NCBI GenBank assembly: GCA_020350905.1
Contig: CP070843.1
Location: 3,319,949-3,329,956 of the forward strand
Length of the DNA: 10,008 nucleotides
Reading direction: 5' to 3'
From: Deltaproteobacteria bacterium
GTDB taxonomy: Bacteria; Desulfobacterota; Syntrophobacteria; BM002
Shown here: piece by piece, positions 1-6,805 of the stretch
Position numbering within the stretch: position 1 is the stretch's first letter
How the letters are laid out: the number at the start of each line of letters is the position of its first letter
Notes under the pieces: model-generated
The model's input: only the letters and a program-made list of their open reading frames with translations
The model's database searches: none
What the model was told of the DNA's origin: nothing
Position numbers and translations under genes: made by a program

Positions 1-31
1 TTCGATGATGTGACAGATTCATAAACAATAG

Positions 32-59
32 TTGTGAGAAAGGGCTGGTAGGTTATAAT
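32..59 (+). promoter_or_regulatory. Predicted sigma-70-type promoter for the TerB-like gene
   Basis: A perfect -10 hexamer TATAAT lies at 54-59. A 4/6 match to the -35 box (TTGTGA, 32-37) sits 16 bp upstream. Transcription would start near 66, about 70 nt before the ATG at 136. This is prediction from consensus matching only. Confidence 0.5.
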
Positions 60-135
60 GACTTTCCGTGGGAGACGCTCGGCTCACTAGATCACTAAGC
101 ACACTACATCCAGGCTAAGAGACAAGGGGAAGATT

Positions 136-591
136 ATGGCCAATATCTTTCGTGCCGCCAGGGAATCAATGGCAGGGAAGCTGAAACGGCATCGCAATAA
201 ACCTTTCCTTGAAGCTATGATGGCGGCTACTGCACTCTTAGCTCTTGCGGACGAAGAGATCGTGCTCACAGAACGGCTCGCACTCGACTTCATTTTGGAA
301 AACGTCAGCGAACTCAAGTTGTTCGATGTACACCAGGCGGTCAATCTGTTCCGAGACTGGGGCAAAGCAATCGAAGAGGATTATTGGGCCGCAAAAGAAC
401 AGGCACTGAAAGCTGTTGCCAAGTTTTCCGGCGATGAGGAGAAAGCCTCACTGCTGGTTCGTGCCTGCATCCTGATTGCCAAAGCAGACGGCGATTTCAA
501 TGAACCTGAACAAAAGGTGATTGATGAGCTATGCCGAGTTTTATGCCTGGAGTCTTCGGCAGTATGCCACTTTGAGCCGGTGGAGGGTTGA
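136..591 (+). CDS. TerB-like protein (tellurite-resistance TerB fold)
   Basis: A 151-residue cytoplasmic protein, all-helical in appearance, with no signal peptide. Two acidic helix-loop motifs typical of the TerB/DjlA-N fold are visible: LLALADEEIVLTERLALDFI (about residues 34-53) and ILIAKADGDFNEPEQKVIDE (about 114-133). In each, an A-D-(E/G)-(E/D) turn precedes an E-rich helix, which in this family is a proposed metal-binding feature. TerB-type proteins are tied to tellurite resistance, metal sensing and envelope stress, but isolated copies like this one have no firm role, and no other ter gene is present. The ATG at 136 has a good ribosome site (AAGGGGA, 124-130). The last residues (SSAVCHFEPVEG) do not look like a normal TerB end, so the C-terminus may be slightly altered. 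The family call is fairly secure; the function is not. Confidence 0.75.
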   Translation: MANIFRAARESMAGKLKRHRNKPFLEAMMAATALLALADEEIVLTERLALDFILENVSELKLFDVHQAVNLFRDWGKAIEEDYWAAKEQALKAVAKFSGDEEKASLLVRACILIAKADGDFNEPEQKVIDELCRVLCLESSAVCHFEPVEG

Positions 592-662
592 ACTTCCTTA
601 TAGGCTGATTTAATTTAGAGGGCTCCTGCAAATTCCTGAACTGACTTGAAGAGGTGATAGCC

Positions 663-1265
663 GTGAGAAGGATTCTGAAGTCAAGTATGGTTCTGGTGAC
701 GGTCCTGGTTTATCTAAGCAGTCCTACCTCAGGGCTATCAGAAGCTGTGAAAAAGAGCATCTACGACCCGGGCAAACTGAAACCCATAGACAGCGTTTTG
801 AAAGTGAGGATTGGCGAACTAGCTCCCGATTTCGTTCTGCCATCGGTTTCTGGTGAGAAGATTGCTCTTCATCAGTTCCATGGCAAGAAGAATGTCGTAA
901 TCTCATTTGTTCCTGCAGCCTGGACCCCTGTATGCTCTGAGCAATGGCCGGGCTACAACATCGTAAAAGATGTCTTTTCCGAAACCGACACAGTACTGCT
1001 CGGCATCACGGTGGATAACATCCCCACGCTCCATGCCTGGACAAACCAGATTGGCAAAGTGTGGTTTCACGTGCTATCAGATTTCTGGCCACATGGTGCT
1101 GTGGCAAAGACATTCGGTGTGCTGCGTTCTGATGGCGTCACTGAGCGGGCTCTTTTTATTGTCGATAAAGAAGGATTCTTACGATTCGTTCAAGTGACGG
1201 ATATCAACAAGAAACCAGATCCGTCAGTCTGCGCCCTGGAACTGCGGAAACTCAAGAAGAAGTGA
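663..1265 (+). CDS. Exported peroxiredoxin-like protein (AhpC/TSA or redoxin family)
   Basis: A 200-residue thioredoxin-fold protein. After an N-terminal hydrophobic stretch (about residues 8-20, a probable signal peptide or anchor) come GELAPDFVLPSVSGE, the usual peroxiredoxin opening, and FVPAAWTPVCSEQ. The latter holds the P-x3-T-x2-C active-site motif with the peroxidatic cysteine at about residue 91 and Trp where Phe is common. An Arg in GVTERALFIVD (about 162) fits the conserved active-site arginine. A second Cys (about 190) lies near the C-terminus and could be the resolving residue. The expected reaction is thiol-dependent reduction of peroxides, here outside the cytoplasm. I chose the GTG at 663 because GAGGTGAT (651-658) then lies at proper spacing; a GTG at 654 would overlap that ribosome site. 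The gene lies 71 bp after the TerB-like gene with no visible terminator, so co-transcription is possible. Confidence 0.8.
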   Translation: MRRILKSSMVLVTVLVYLSSPTSGLSEAVKKSIYDPGKLKPIDSVLKVRIGELAPDFVLPSVSGEKIALHQFHGKKNVVISFVPAAWTPVCSEQWPGYNIVKDVFSETDTVLLGITVDNIPTLHAWTNQIGKVWFHVLSDFWPHGAVAKTFGVLRSDGVTERALFIVDKEGFLRFVQVTDINKKPDPSVCALELRKLKKK

Positions 1266-1365
1266 TCACCGAATATTGGATTTGAGGTTGAAGAATGCAG
1301 ATTGCAGATTTATCCTGAATATTGAGAAAAATAGAAGCTTCGATGAGAAATCCGAGGTTATCTTC

Positions 1366-1731
1366 ATGAAGAGTTACATGAATCCAGATGAACAACTTGT
1401 CGTTGCTCTTTATGTTCGTAACATAGAAGAGTCCAGCGAATTTTACCAAAGCTACGGATTCGAGGTGGTTCGAGATGAGGGGACGTTCATGGAACTGCAG
1501 TGGGAAAACGCCAGGTTATTCTTATCAGCAGTGCCGGGTACCCCGCCGCCTCCAGCGAAGCCCATCGGCAATATGCGAATTATGGTCCCCGATGTGGACG
1601 CATACTGGAGACTTGCCAATAAGATGGGATCGCAAATATTGAGCCCGATCGAGGATCGGTATTACGGATTGCGAGACTTTATCATTGCTGGTCCTGACGG
1701 TTTATCCCTCCGCTTTGCCAGCTGGCTCTAG
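1366..1731 (+). CDS. VOC-family (glyoxalase / bleomycin-resistance fold) protein
   Basis: A 121-residue single-unit VOC protein with two beta-alpha-beta-beta-beta modules. The first runs from VVALYVRNIEESSEFYQSYGFEV to ENARLFLSAV; the second from MRIMVPDVDAYWRLANKMG to YYGLRDFIIAGPDGLSLRFA. The motif YGLRDF..aGPDG..L.FA is the family's characteristic last pair of strands. The metal ligands of true glyoxalase I and dioxygenases (His/Gln in strand 1, Glu in the last strand) are not evident: strand 1 reads VVALYV and the end reads LSLRFA. It may therefore bind a ligand without metal catalysis. A Pro-rich loop (GTPPPPAKP) links the halves. The ATG at 1366 is preferred because GAGGT (1354-1358) precedes it at 7 nt; the reading frame stays open upstream to a TTG at 1276 that has no ribosome site. 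The substrate cannot be told from the sequence. Confidence 0.8.
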   Translation: MKSYMNPDEQLVVALYVRNIEESSEFYQSYGFEVVRDEGTFMELQWENARLFLSAVPGTPPPPAKPIGNMRIMVPDVDAYWRLANKMGSQILSPIEDRYYGLRDFIIAGPDGLSLRFASWL

Positions 1732-1754
1732 CATAAGCTAAAATGTCCAAAATG

Positions 1755-1777
1755 ACCAAAATTCGATTACTTTTGGT
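1755..1777. terminator. Weak hairpin between convergent genes
   Basis: ACCAAAA (1755-1761) and TTTTGGT (1771-1777) form a 7-bp AT-rich stem with a 9-nt loop between the ends of the VOC gene and the AsmA-like gene. No T-tract follows on either strand, so any terminator role is only suggested by position. Confidence 0.2.
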
Positions 1778-1864
1778 GGAAGGTGATCAACCCTCCCTTG
1801 GCTGAAGTATTAGACTCGGGATAATCCCCCCTCTGCTCTGATTACTGTGCTCCAACCATTGATT

Positions 1865-2653
1865 CTATTTACGATTACCGAACAACCCTTTGACCGTTTC
1901 ATTGACAGTTTTTTCAACTGCCTTCTTCGCTTCCTCGTCTTCTATAGGGACTTGCGAAACGAGTGCCTTTAGCTCTTTGTTGAGAGTGGCGGTCACGGCG
2001 GGAGAAACGATCTTACTGTAAAGTTCTGCGAATACTGTATTAAAAACCTCCTCAGCTGTAGCGCCCCCGCTCTTTTCTCCTATGTTTTTGAGGTGAATGT
2101 CCGGCAGGGTCGCTGAAGCACTGAGGCTTGAGCCGCCTGGTGCGGACATGGCCATATTGACGTTGCCATCTCTGACGATGAAGTTTCTGATCACGAGTTT
2201 CTTCCCTGCGCCATTCTTTGACGACTTTTCTGTCGAAGTCGAGGACGTTGACGTGCCGGCACTTTTTTTGACATTGTTCAAGATGGTCTTGAAATTGTCC
2301 GTTCTTCGCACCTTCTCATAGTTGATCTCCGGAGCGACCACCTCGATTCTATCGATGATAATCGGGTCACCGGTTATGGACTTTTCATCCACATCCACAT
2401 AGACCGCCTTTACACTCATGGCCTGAGGTGAGTTGAATCCTTTGGGGTTGCCGAGATAAAAGTCCTTGAGCTTGGCCTCACCCGCAAATAGGGAGATACC
2501 AACATCTTTTACTCGCACCTCTGTCTTGGTTATTTTCGGGCCGTAAGTGTTGACCGCTGTTTTAATGATCGGACCCAACCTCGATAGTCCTAGGACCAAC
2601 GCAGCGACAACGATCACAATCAACGCACCGCCTATATACAGCCATTTTTTCAT
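1865..2653 (-). CDS. AsmA/DUF748-like membrane-anchored envelope protein
   Basis: A 262-residue protein with a short Lys-containing cytoplasmic start and a single N-terminal transmembrane helix (about residues 4-25). The beta-rich periplasmic segment resembles the N-terminus of AsmA/DUF748 proteins: KTAVNTYGPKITKTEVRVKDVGISLFAGEAKLKDFYLGNPKGF, followed by VDVDEKSITGDPIIIDRIEV. It is much shorter than true AsmA (over 600 residues), so it represents only the amino-terminal chorein-like portion. A Ser/Thr/Lys-rich linker occupies about 129-152, followed by a second strand-rich part (KLVIRNFIVRDGNVNM) and a C-terminal Ala/Lys/Glu helix. AsmA-like proteins act in phospholipid transport and outer-membrane homeostasis; whether this short form does is unknown. 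The start has a strong ribosome site (AAGGAG, 8 nt upstream). It is a monocistronic minus-strand gene, convergent with the VOC gene. Confidence 0.65.
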   Translation of the reverse strand: MKKWLYIGGALIVIVVAALVLGLSRLGPIIKTAVNTYGPKITKTEVRVKDVGISLFAGEAKLKDFYLGNPKGFNSPQAMSVKAVYVDVDEKSITGDPIIIDRIEVVAPEINYEKVRRTDNFKTILNNVKKSAGTSTSSTSTEKSSKNGAGKKLVIRNFIVRDGNVNMAMSAPGGSSLSASATLPDIHLKNIGEKSGGATAEEVFNTVFAELYSKIVSPAVTATLNKELKALVSQVPIEDEEAKKAVEKTVNETVKGLFGNRK

Positions 2654-2669
2654 AGTTTTGTCTCCTTCG

Positions 2670-2690
2670 CATCGAACAGAAAGATCGATG
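2670..2690 (-). promoter_or_regulatory. Small hairpin in the 5' leader of the AsmA-like gene
   Basis: On the minus strand CATCGA and TCGATG form a perfect 6-bp stem around a 9-nt loop. It ends just upstream of the ribosome site AAGGAG. It could modulate translation, but a stem this short may also be chance. Confidence 0.2.
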
Positions 2691-2703
2691 ATTGTTTTGC
2701 TTA

Positions 2704-2731
2704 ACTATAATTACTAATTTTGCTGAGGCAA
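2704..2731 (-). promoter_or_regulatory. Predicted promoter of the AsmA-like gene
   Basis: Read on the minus strand, TTGCCT (2731-2726) and TATAGT (2709-2704) are separated by 16 bp. They match the -35 consensus 4/6 and the -10 consensus 5/6. The leader would be about 45 nt. Confidence 0.4.
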
Positions 2732-3040
2732 CTATTAGGTAATTTTGGTGAGACAACTTTTCCCCCAACGGGTGGAGAGGGAGAATTTGGTGGCGTAGAA
2801 GCGGGCTTTAAGCTCGCCCGTGAGCCATTAACCTTTATTTTCAGTATTGACAATAAATGCTCAGGTATTACTCTTCCACGAAGATAATTGACTGTGGCAT
2901 CCTGAGCACTCGCTCGACAGCTCAATTTCCCTCCCCTTGTGGGAGGGTAAATAGACTGGTCTGAACCTGGTAGATAGGTAATCCATGTCCGTGGTTGCAC
3001 GGGTTGATGGTTATTCTAGCGCCATTAAGGGTATTGAGCT

Positions 3041-3820
3041 ATGAAGAGCCTATTCGCGGCATTGCTAACAATGCTAATCGTAACATCAGGTAGCAATAGT
3101 TTCTCTGAACAGAAGGAGTCGAGCATATCTGGGAAGTTGCCTTCAATAACCGAGTCGAGCCATTCGGGTAAACCAGAAAATGACACTTTTCAAAAAAGTC
3201 CCTTTTTGATCGATTTTTCGGATTATGAAGAGGGTTCTATTGAAGAATGGCTGGAAAAGAAAGGATTCGAGTTAAAAGAAGCAGCTAAGAATCGTAAGAA
3301 ACTCGATCTAGATGTTGATGAGGGTGCCCTGTTTCTTGAAGCGAAAACCCCCTTGAGGGCGCTATTAATAAAGGAATCTGTGGATCCCGGTACGTATTCT
3401 AAAGTGAAAATTGAGTGGGGGGTAATCAAATATCCGAAAGGTGCATCGTATGAAGAGAAGGTTAATAATGAGGCTTTACTCGTTCTGGTATTTTTTGGTG
3501 ATGAGAAGATTTCTAGTGGCCACCTTGCGATACCGGACAGTCCTTATTTTATCGGTCTATTTCTCGGCAGACATGACAAGGTAAACAAAGCTTACAAAGG
3601 AAACTATTATCACGAGGGGGGACGTTTCGTTTGCCTCGGTAATCCGAAACCAGGTGAAACAATAATTTCAGAATTTGACTTGCCTGGCGCGTTTAAAAAG
3701 TACTTTCAGAAAGACGAAGTTCCCGGCATATCTCGTGTCGCTCTCGAGATAGATACAACTTCGTCCGCTGATGACGGCAGGGCAGTGGCCTTCGTTCATA
3801 GCATCGAATTTCTCGAATAA
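3041..3820 (+). CDS. Exported DUF3047-like protein
   Basis: A 259-residue protein with a cleavable-looking signal peptide (MKSLFAALLTMLIVTSGSNSFS), a low-complexity Ser/Lys/Glu segment (about 22-50), then a beta-rich domain. This domain can be aligned by eye to the clear DUF3047 protein at 5100-6005. ALFLEAKTPLRALLIKES..DPGTYSKVKIEWG parallels NVYIRAESDGSAAVIYKI..DPREYPYIAWKWK; PKGASYEEKVNNEALLVLVFF parallels EKGNAYTKKGNDFTVSLGIIF; and VALEIDTTSS..VAFVHSIEF parallels IGIHTDSDNT..LGYYDDIIV. It is therefore a divergent relative, probably a periplasmic or cell-surface beta-sandwich. The biochemical role of the family is unknown. The ribosome site is weak (AAGG about 11 nt before the ATG). The next plus-strand gene starts 122 bp downstream. 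Confidence 0.6.
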   Translation: MKSLFAALLTMLIVTSGSNSFSEQKESSISGKLPSITESSHSGKPENDTFQKSPFLIDFSDYEEGSIEEWLEKKGFELKEAAKNRKKLDLDVDEGALFLEAKTPLRALLIKESVDPGTYSKVKIEWGVIKYPKGASYEEKVNNEALLVLVFFGDEKISSGHLAIPDSPYFIGLFLGRHDKVNKAYKGNYYHEGGRFVCLGNPKPGETIISEFDLPGAFKKYFQKDEVPGISRVALEIDTTSSADDGRAVAFVHSIEFLE

Positions 3821-3942
3821 TATGGATGTTGAACTTTTCCAATCCTACCGATTCTCTTTTTTTTAACCCTGAGTTGACTAACAAATTATTGGTGATTATC
3901 TACAATAAACTATTGATATTCACGAAAGAAAGGAGGGGGGTT

Positions 3943-4998
3943 ATGAAGGTTAGGACGAGCAGAGCTGTTATCATTAATTTGATTTTAGCAATGACAATTG
4001 CATTTGGTGTGGTTGTAGCGGAAGCCAAGAAAATTCCCAGGGTGGACAATTTCGTCATCCTGATTGATCAATCCGGCTCCATGTTTATGGAGCACAAAGA
4101 AAGGAAAGAAGTCAAAGCCGTGCTGGTCAAAAAGATGCTTCTATCGATGAACAACCGGATTCCTGAGTTGGGTTATACCGCTGCAATCCAAGGTTTCTAT
4201 CCCAATGAAACACTCATTGGCCCGGAGACATACTCGCGATATTTCTTCGAGCAGGAAATTAAAAAACTACCCGACAAGGGGAAGATTTTCGGGAATTTGA
4301 CCCCACTTGGAACGGAGATCGAAGCCTTAGACAAGGTAATGAACAGGTTTTCCGGCAAGACCTCAGTGATTATCGTTTCCGACGGTGAAGTAAACGAGGG
4401 TAAGGATCCTTACCAAGCGGCAAAATCGCTTCACAACGAATACACAAACATCTGTTTTGATGTCATTTCCATGGCCGACAGCGAGGAGGGTGAAAAGACC
4501 CTGAGAAAGATAAACGAGCTTGGCAACTGCACTTATGCTGATGGTGAAGAGATGATCTCAGATGCAGTTGTAGTTGAAAGTTTCGTCAGCGGGGTCTTGT
4601 ACATGGAAGTCGCGGATGTGGCTACTGAGGAGATGAGGGTTCGCGAAGTAGCCCCCAATATTATTGCCGTGGGAGGGGGTTACTTTAATGTTGACAGTGC
4701 CGAAGTTGATGAGACTGCCTGGACGCGCGTCTACAACGCTGTACTTCCAAAGCTCGGTGAAAAGCCTGGCGCGACTCTGGTCATCGAAGGGCACACGGAC
4801 TCCACAGGTTCTGCCGCATACAACCAGAAGCTATCCGAACGTCGTGCGAAAGCGGTTCGCGATTACTTTGTGAGCAAAGGTATTCCTGGAAGCCAAATAG
4901 AAACTCTTGGCTATGGAGAGGACATGCCCAGAGTTAGTAATACTACCCCAGAGGGAAGGGCGATAAACCGGAGAGTGGACATCCGGATAGCTGATTGA
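3943..4998 (+). CDS. Exported VWA-OmpA fusion protein
   Basis: A 351-residue envelope protein in three parts. Residues 1-28 are a signal peptide (MKVRTSRAVIINLILAMTIA, then VVVAEA). Residues about 35-225 form a von Willebrand factor A domain with an intact metal site (MIDAS): D42-Q-S44-G-S46, a Thr in NLTPLGTE (about 120) and Asp147 in VSDGEVN. Two cysteines (171 and 196) could form a disulfide. Residues about 245-351 form an OmpA-like peptidoglycan-binding domain: FNVDSAEV, IEGHTDSTGSAAYNQKLSERRA and NRRVDIRI, with the Asp and Arg that hold diaminopimelate. The protein should be tethered to the cell wall and display a metal-dependent protein-binding module in the periplasm; the partner is unknown. 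The start is set by AAAGGAGG (about 3929-3936) just before the ATG; the frame stays open further upstream but without a ribosome site. DUF3047-type genes lie on both sides. Confidence 0.9.
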   Translation: MKVRTSRAVIINLILAMTIAFGVVVAEAKKIPRVDNFVILIDQSGSMFMEHKERKEVKAVLVKKMLLSMNNRIPELGYTAAIQGFYPNETLIGPETYSRYFFEQEIKKLPDKGKIFGNLTPLGTEIEALDKVMNRFSGKTSVIIVSDGEVNEGKDPYQAAKSLHNEYTNICFDVISMADSEEGEKTLRKINELGNCTYADGEEMISDAVVVESFVSGVLYMEVADVATEEMRVREVAPNIIAVGGGYFNVDSAEVDETAWTRVYNAVLPKLGEKPGATLVIEGHTDSTGSAAYNQKLSERRAKAVRDYFVSKGIPGSQIETLGYGEDMPRVSNTTPEGRAINRRVDIRIAD

Positions 4999-5020
4999 TC
5001 ACATATTTCCAAACCACAAG

Positions 5021-5070
5021 TCCCGGATCGTTCATGAAACCGCCAAGAGGTTTTCATGAATGATCCGGGA
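5021..5070. repeat. 50-bp palindrome with the terminal motif of the larger MITE-like elements
   Basis: TCCCGGATCGTTCATGAAA (5021-5039) and TTTCATGAATGATCCGGGA (5052-5070) form a 19-bp stem whose only irregularity is a G-T pair, with a 12-nt loop. It lies 22 bp after the VWA-OmpA stop, between convergent genes. The arms share CCCGGAT..TTCATGAA with the ends of the elements at 8727-8912 and 9616-9813, so it looks like a miniature or internally deleted member. It could act as a bidirectional terminator or RNA-protecting hairpin, but no T-tract follows. Confidence 0.8.
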
Positions 5071-5099
5071 TACCCTATGAAATCACAATGACTAAAGTT

Positions 5100-6005
5100 T
5101 CAGTACTTTGCCGAACGCGGTATCTTCGAAACAATAATGTCGTCATAGTAGCCCAACGCCTGATACCTGTTCTTGTAATAATATGATGTATTGTCGGAAT
5201 CTGTATGGATTCCTATCCCCCCCACTCTTTGTTTTGGATATGTTCCAAATGCATCTTTGAAGTCCTCAAGAATATTTCTTTCTTCTCTCCTCCATTTATG
5301 TAAATGTGAACTACCGTTCTCAAGGACAAACATCTTTACAGTTTCGGAGTAAGGATTAGCTATTATGTCCCCTTTCTTTTCGTGTACCCCGTTGCCCCAC
5401 ACGTAAAGAATCACATAATCAGGGGGATAGACACCATAAAACCATTTGATGAAAGAGTACTTGATTTTCTTCGTAAAGGAAGCCCTCTGTGGCTCGTAGT
5501 CGAATATTATTCCCAGCGACACCGTAAAGTCATTTCCCTTTTTAGTGTAGGCGTTTCCTTTCTCTAAGATATTTTCTGCCTTCCACTTCCAGGCTATGTA
5601 CGGATACTCCCTGGGGTCGAACTTTGCAATCTTATAGATGACCGCAGCAGACCCGTCACTTTCTGCCCTGATATAGACATTATTGTCTTCTTCAACTGGG
5701 GTATAATGCGTTAATATTTTCGCCCCACGGAATCTCAATAGATGCCATCCCTTGGGAACAAAGAAGCCTTTGCCCTGCTCTTCAGTTGCCATGGAAAAAC
5801 GGTCGATAATGAGGTTGTCTCCATCTTTTATAAGTCCTCCACCCTCTTCTCCATCAACCGTAAAGGTTTCTTTAATATCGACCTTTTTCTCAGAAGAGGA
5901 GGTACTTGCAAGAAGAAGCAAGAAGATCACGGAGGCGAAAATTATCATAGGTATGGAGACAAGTTTGGAAAACGTCTTCGAGCCTTTCCAAAAAGCTTTT
6001 CTCAT
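5100..6005 (-). CDS. DUF3047 family protein with N-terminal membrane anchor
   Basis: A 301-residue protein. A hydrophobic segment at about residues 17-34 (VSIPMIIFASVIFLLLL) is a signal peptide or anchor and is followed by a Ser/Lys stretch. The remainder shows the DUF3047 pattern: GWHLLRF, AESDGSAAVIYKIAKFDPREYPYIAWKWKAE, then GNDFTVSLGIIFDY, YVILYVWGN, VLENG, EERNILEDFKDAFG and VGGIGIHTDSDNT, ending in LGYYDDIIV. The fold is likely a jelly-roll or beta-sandwich; no catalytic function is established for the family. The ATG at 6005 is preferred because AAAGGA precedes it at 9 nt. A GTG at 6089 overlaps the upstream stop by 4 nt (GTGA) and would allow translational coupling, but its extra 28 residues do not look like a signal sequence. 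It is the last gene of a probable three-gene minus-strand operon. Confidence 0.8.
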   Translation of the reverse strand: MRKAFWKGSKTFSKLVSIPMIIFASVIFLLLLASTSSSEKKVDIKETFTVDGEEGGGLIKDGDNLIIDRFSMATEEQGKGFFVPKGWHLLRFRGAKILTHYTPVEEDNNVYIRAESDGSAAVIYKIAKFDPREYPYIAWKWKAENILEKGNAYTKKGNDFTVSLGIIFDYEPQRASFTKKIKYSFIKWFYGVYPPDYVILYVWGNGVHEKKGDIIANPYSETVKMFVLENGSSHLHKWRREERNILEDFKDAFGTYPKQRVGGIGIHTDSDNTSYYYKNRYQALGYYDDIIVSKIPRSAKY

Positions 6006-6085
6006 TTGTACTATTCCTTTATGGATGGAAACCTTTTTATTTGGCAAGCTTTCCTTCATCCCTGGCAAGGTTCCGGACCTGAGAA

Positions 6086-6757
6086 TCACACAGGCAATTT
6101 GCCTGCCAGAAGCAGTAAGGGGAGTGGCGTTATGGCGAGACTGACCAACAGGATGTATTTTGGGAATGGATACAACCTACTCATTCCGGTGATCAAGCCG
6201 ATGCCCCCGCCCCCACCAATTAAGGCGTTGCCGGGAAGATTTAAGGCGATAGCAATCGCTAAGTAGCGATGTTTCAGTAGGAAAGGGATAACCTTCGAGG
6301 GAGCGGATCTCAACAGAAAGTTCAGTTTTTCCTCAGAATTTAAAGGTTCGAGTTGGAGCACCAGGTCCTGGGCTTTGTACAGATGCAGCCACCCCAAGAA
6401 CCGGGCGAAACCATTGAGAGGTATCAATCTGCCAATCGTAAAACTTAGGGACAAGGACAGGAGAGTGCAAAGATACACCAAGACAACACCCCTGGTCCCG
6501 AGCATAACCATAAGCGCCAGGCCAAGTTCGATACCGGGCACGAAGGGAAGAGCCATCCAAAGTACATAGACTACGATAGCAAACCAGAGGACTGTGATCA
6601 TTAGATGCTCGTGTTCTGGCCAGAGCTGAAAGTTGACTTGCTCAACCACCAAGCTGCCGCCATAATTCAGTAATACCAGAAATCCGACAATGAGCGATAT
6701 CTTAAGAAAACGTCTGATTTTCGGCGTCTCAGCAGGTGCTTGGCTGACTTCAGACAT
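6086..6757 (-). CDS. VTT/DedA-like multi-spanning membrane protein
   Basis: A 223-residue integral membrane protein with about five to six hydrophobic segments. It shows the two re-entrant-loop signatures of the VTT (TVP38/TMEM64/DedA) superfamily: ALPFVPGIELGLALMVMLGTRG (about 68-89), with the P-G-x-E motif, and NLPGNALIGGGGGIGLITGM (about 173-192). A conserved-type Arg follows in SFTIGRLIP. DedA-type proteins flip undecaprenyl phosphate or phosphatidylethanolamine; this one belongs to a less studied branch, so the substrate is unknown. I chose the ATG at 6757 because AAGGAAGTGATC, close to the full anti-Shine-Dalgarno complement, ends 3 nt before it; a GTG at 6766 would be inside that site. 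The gene lies 48 bp after the small exported protein and its stop precedes the DUF3047 start by about 80 bp, so the three are probably co-transcribed. Confidence 0.75.
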   Translation of the reverse strand: MSEVSQAPAETPKIRRFLKISLIVGFLVLLNYGGSLVVEQVNFQLWPEHEHLMITVLWFAIVVYVLWMALPFVPGIELGLALMVMLGTRGVVLVYLCTLLSLSLSFTIGRLIPLNGFARFLGWLHLYKAQDLVLQLEPLNSEEKLNFLLRSAPSKVIPFLLKHRYLAIAIALNLPGNALIGGGGGIGLITGMSRLYPFPKYILLVSLAITPLPLLLLAGKLPV

Positions 6758-6805
6758 AATGATCACTTCCTTATGAATGCAGAGTCATATTCAATCTAAC
6801 GTGCT

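Larger units (their letters stand above)
2654..3040. other. Gene-free spacer containing small repeats
   Basis: I see no credible gene in these 387 bp; the open frames are short and rich in repeat-derived Pro, Ser and Arg. It holds a 19-nt direct repeat (TAATTTTGCTGAGGCAACT at 2715-2733 and a 17/19 match at 2740-2758, period 25) and a degenerate ~30-bp inverted repeat (about 2758-2788 against 2923-2952). It also has a short CGGGC/GCCCG hairpin (2802-2820). Near its end, CCATGTCCGTGGTTGCA (2983-2999) matches 16/17 a stretch inside the palindromic element at 9616-9813. The promoter of the minus-strand gene lies at its left edge; I find no convincing promoter for the gene starting at 3041. Confidence 0.5.

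Noticed and set aside
1296..1309. Tandem GCAGATT pair before the VOC gene
   Set aside because: Only two 7-bp units; too short to call a repeat of interest.
2701..3000. 99-residue minus-strand open frame
   Set aside because: Composition is repeat-like, there is no ribosome site, and it spans several short repeats; no domain is recognisable.
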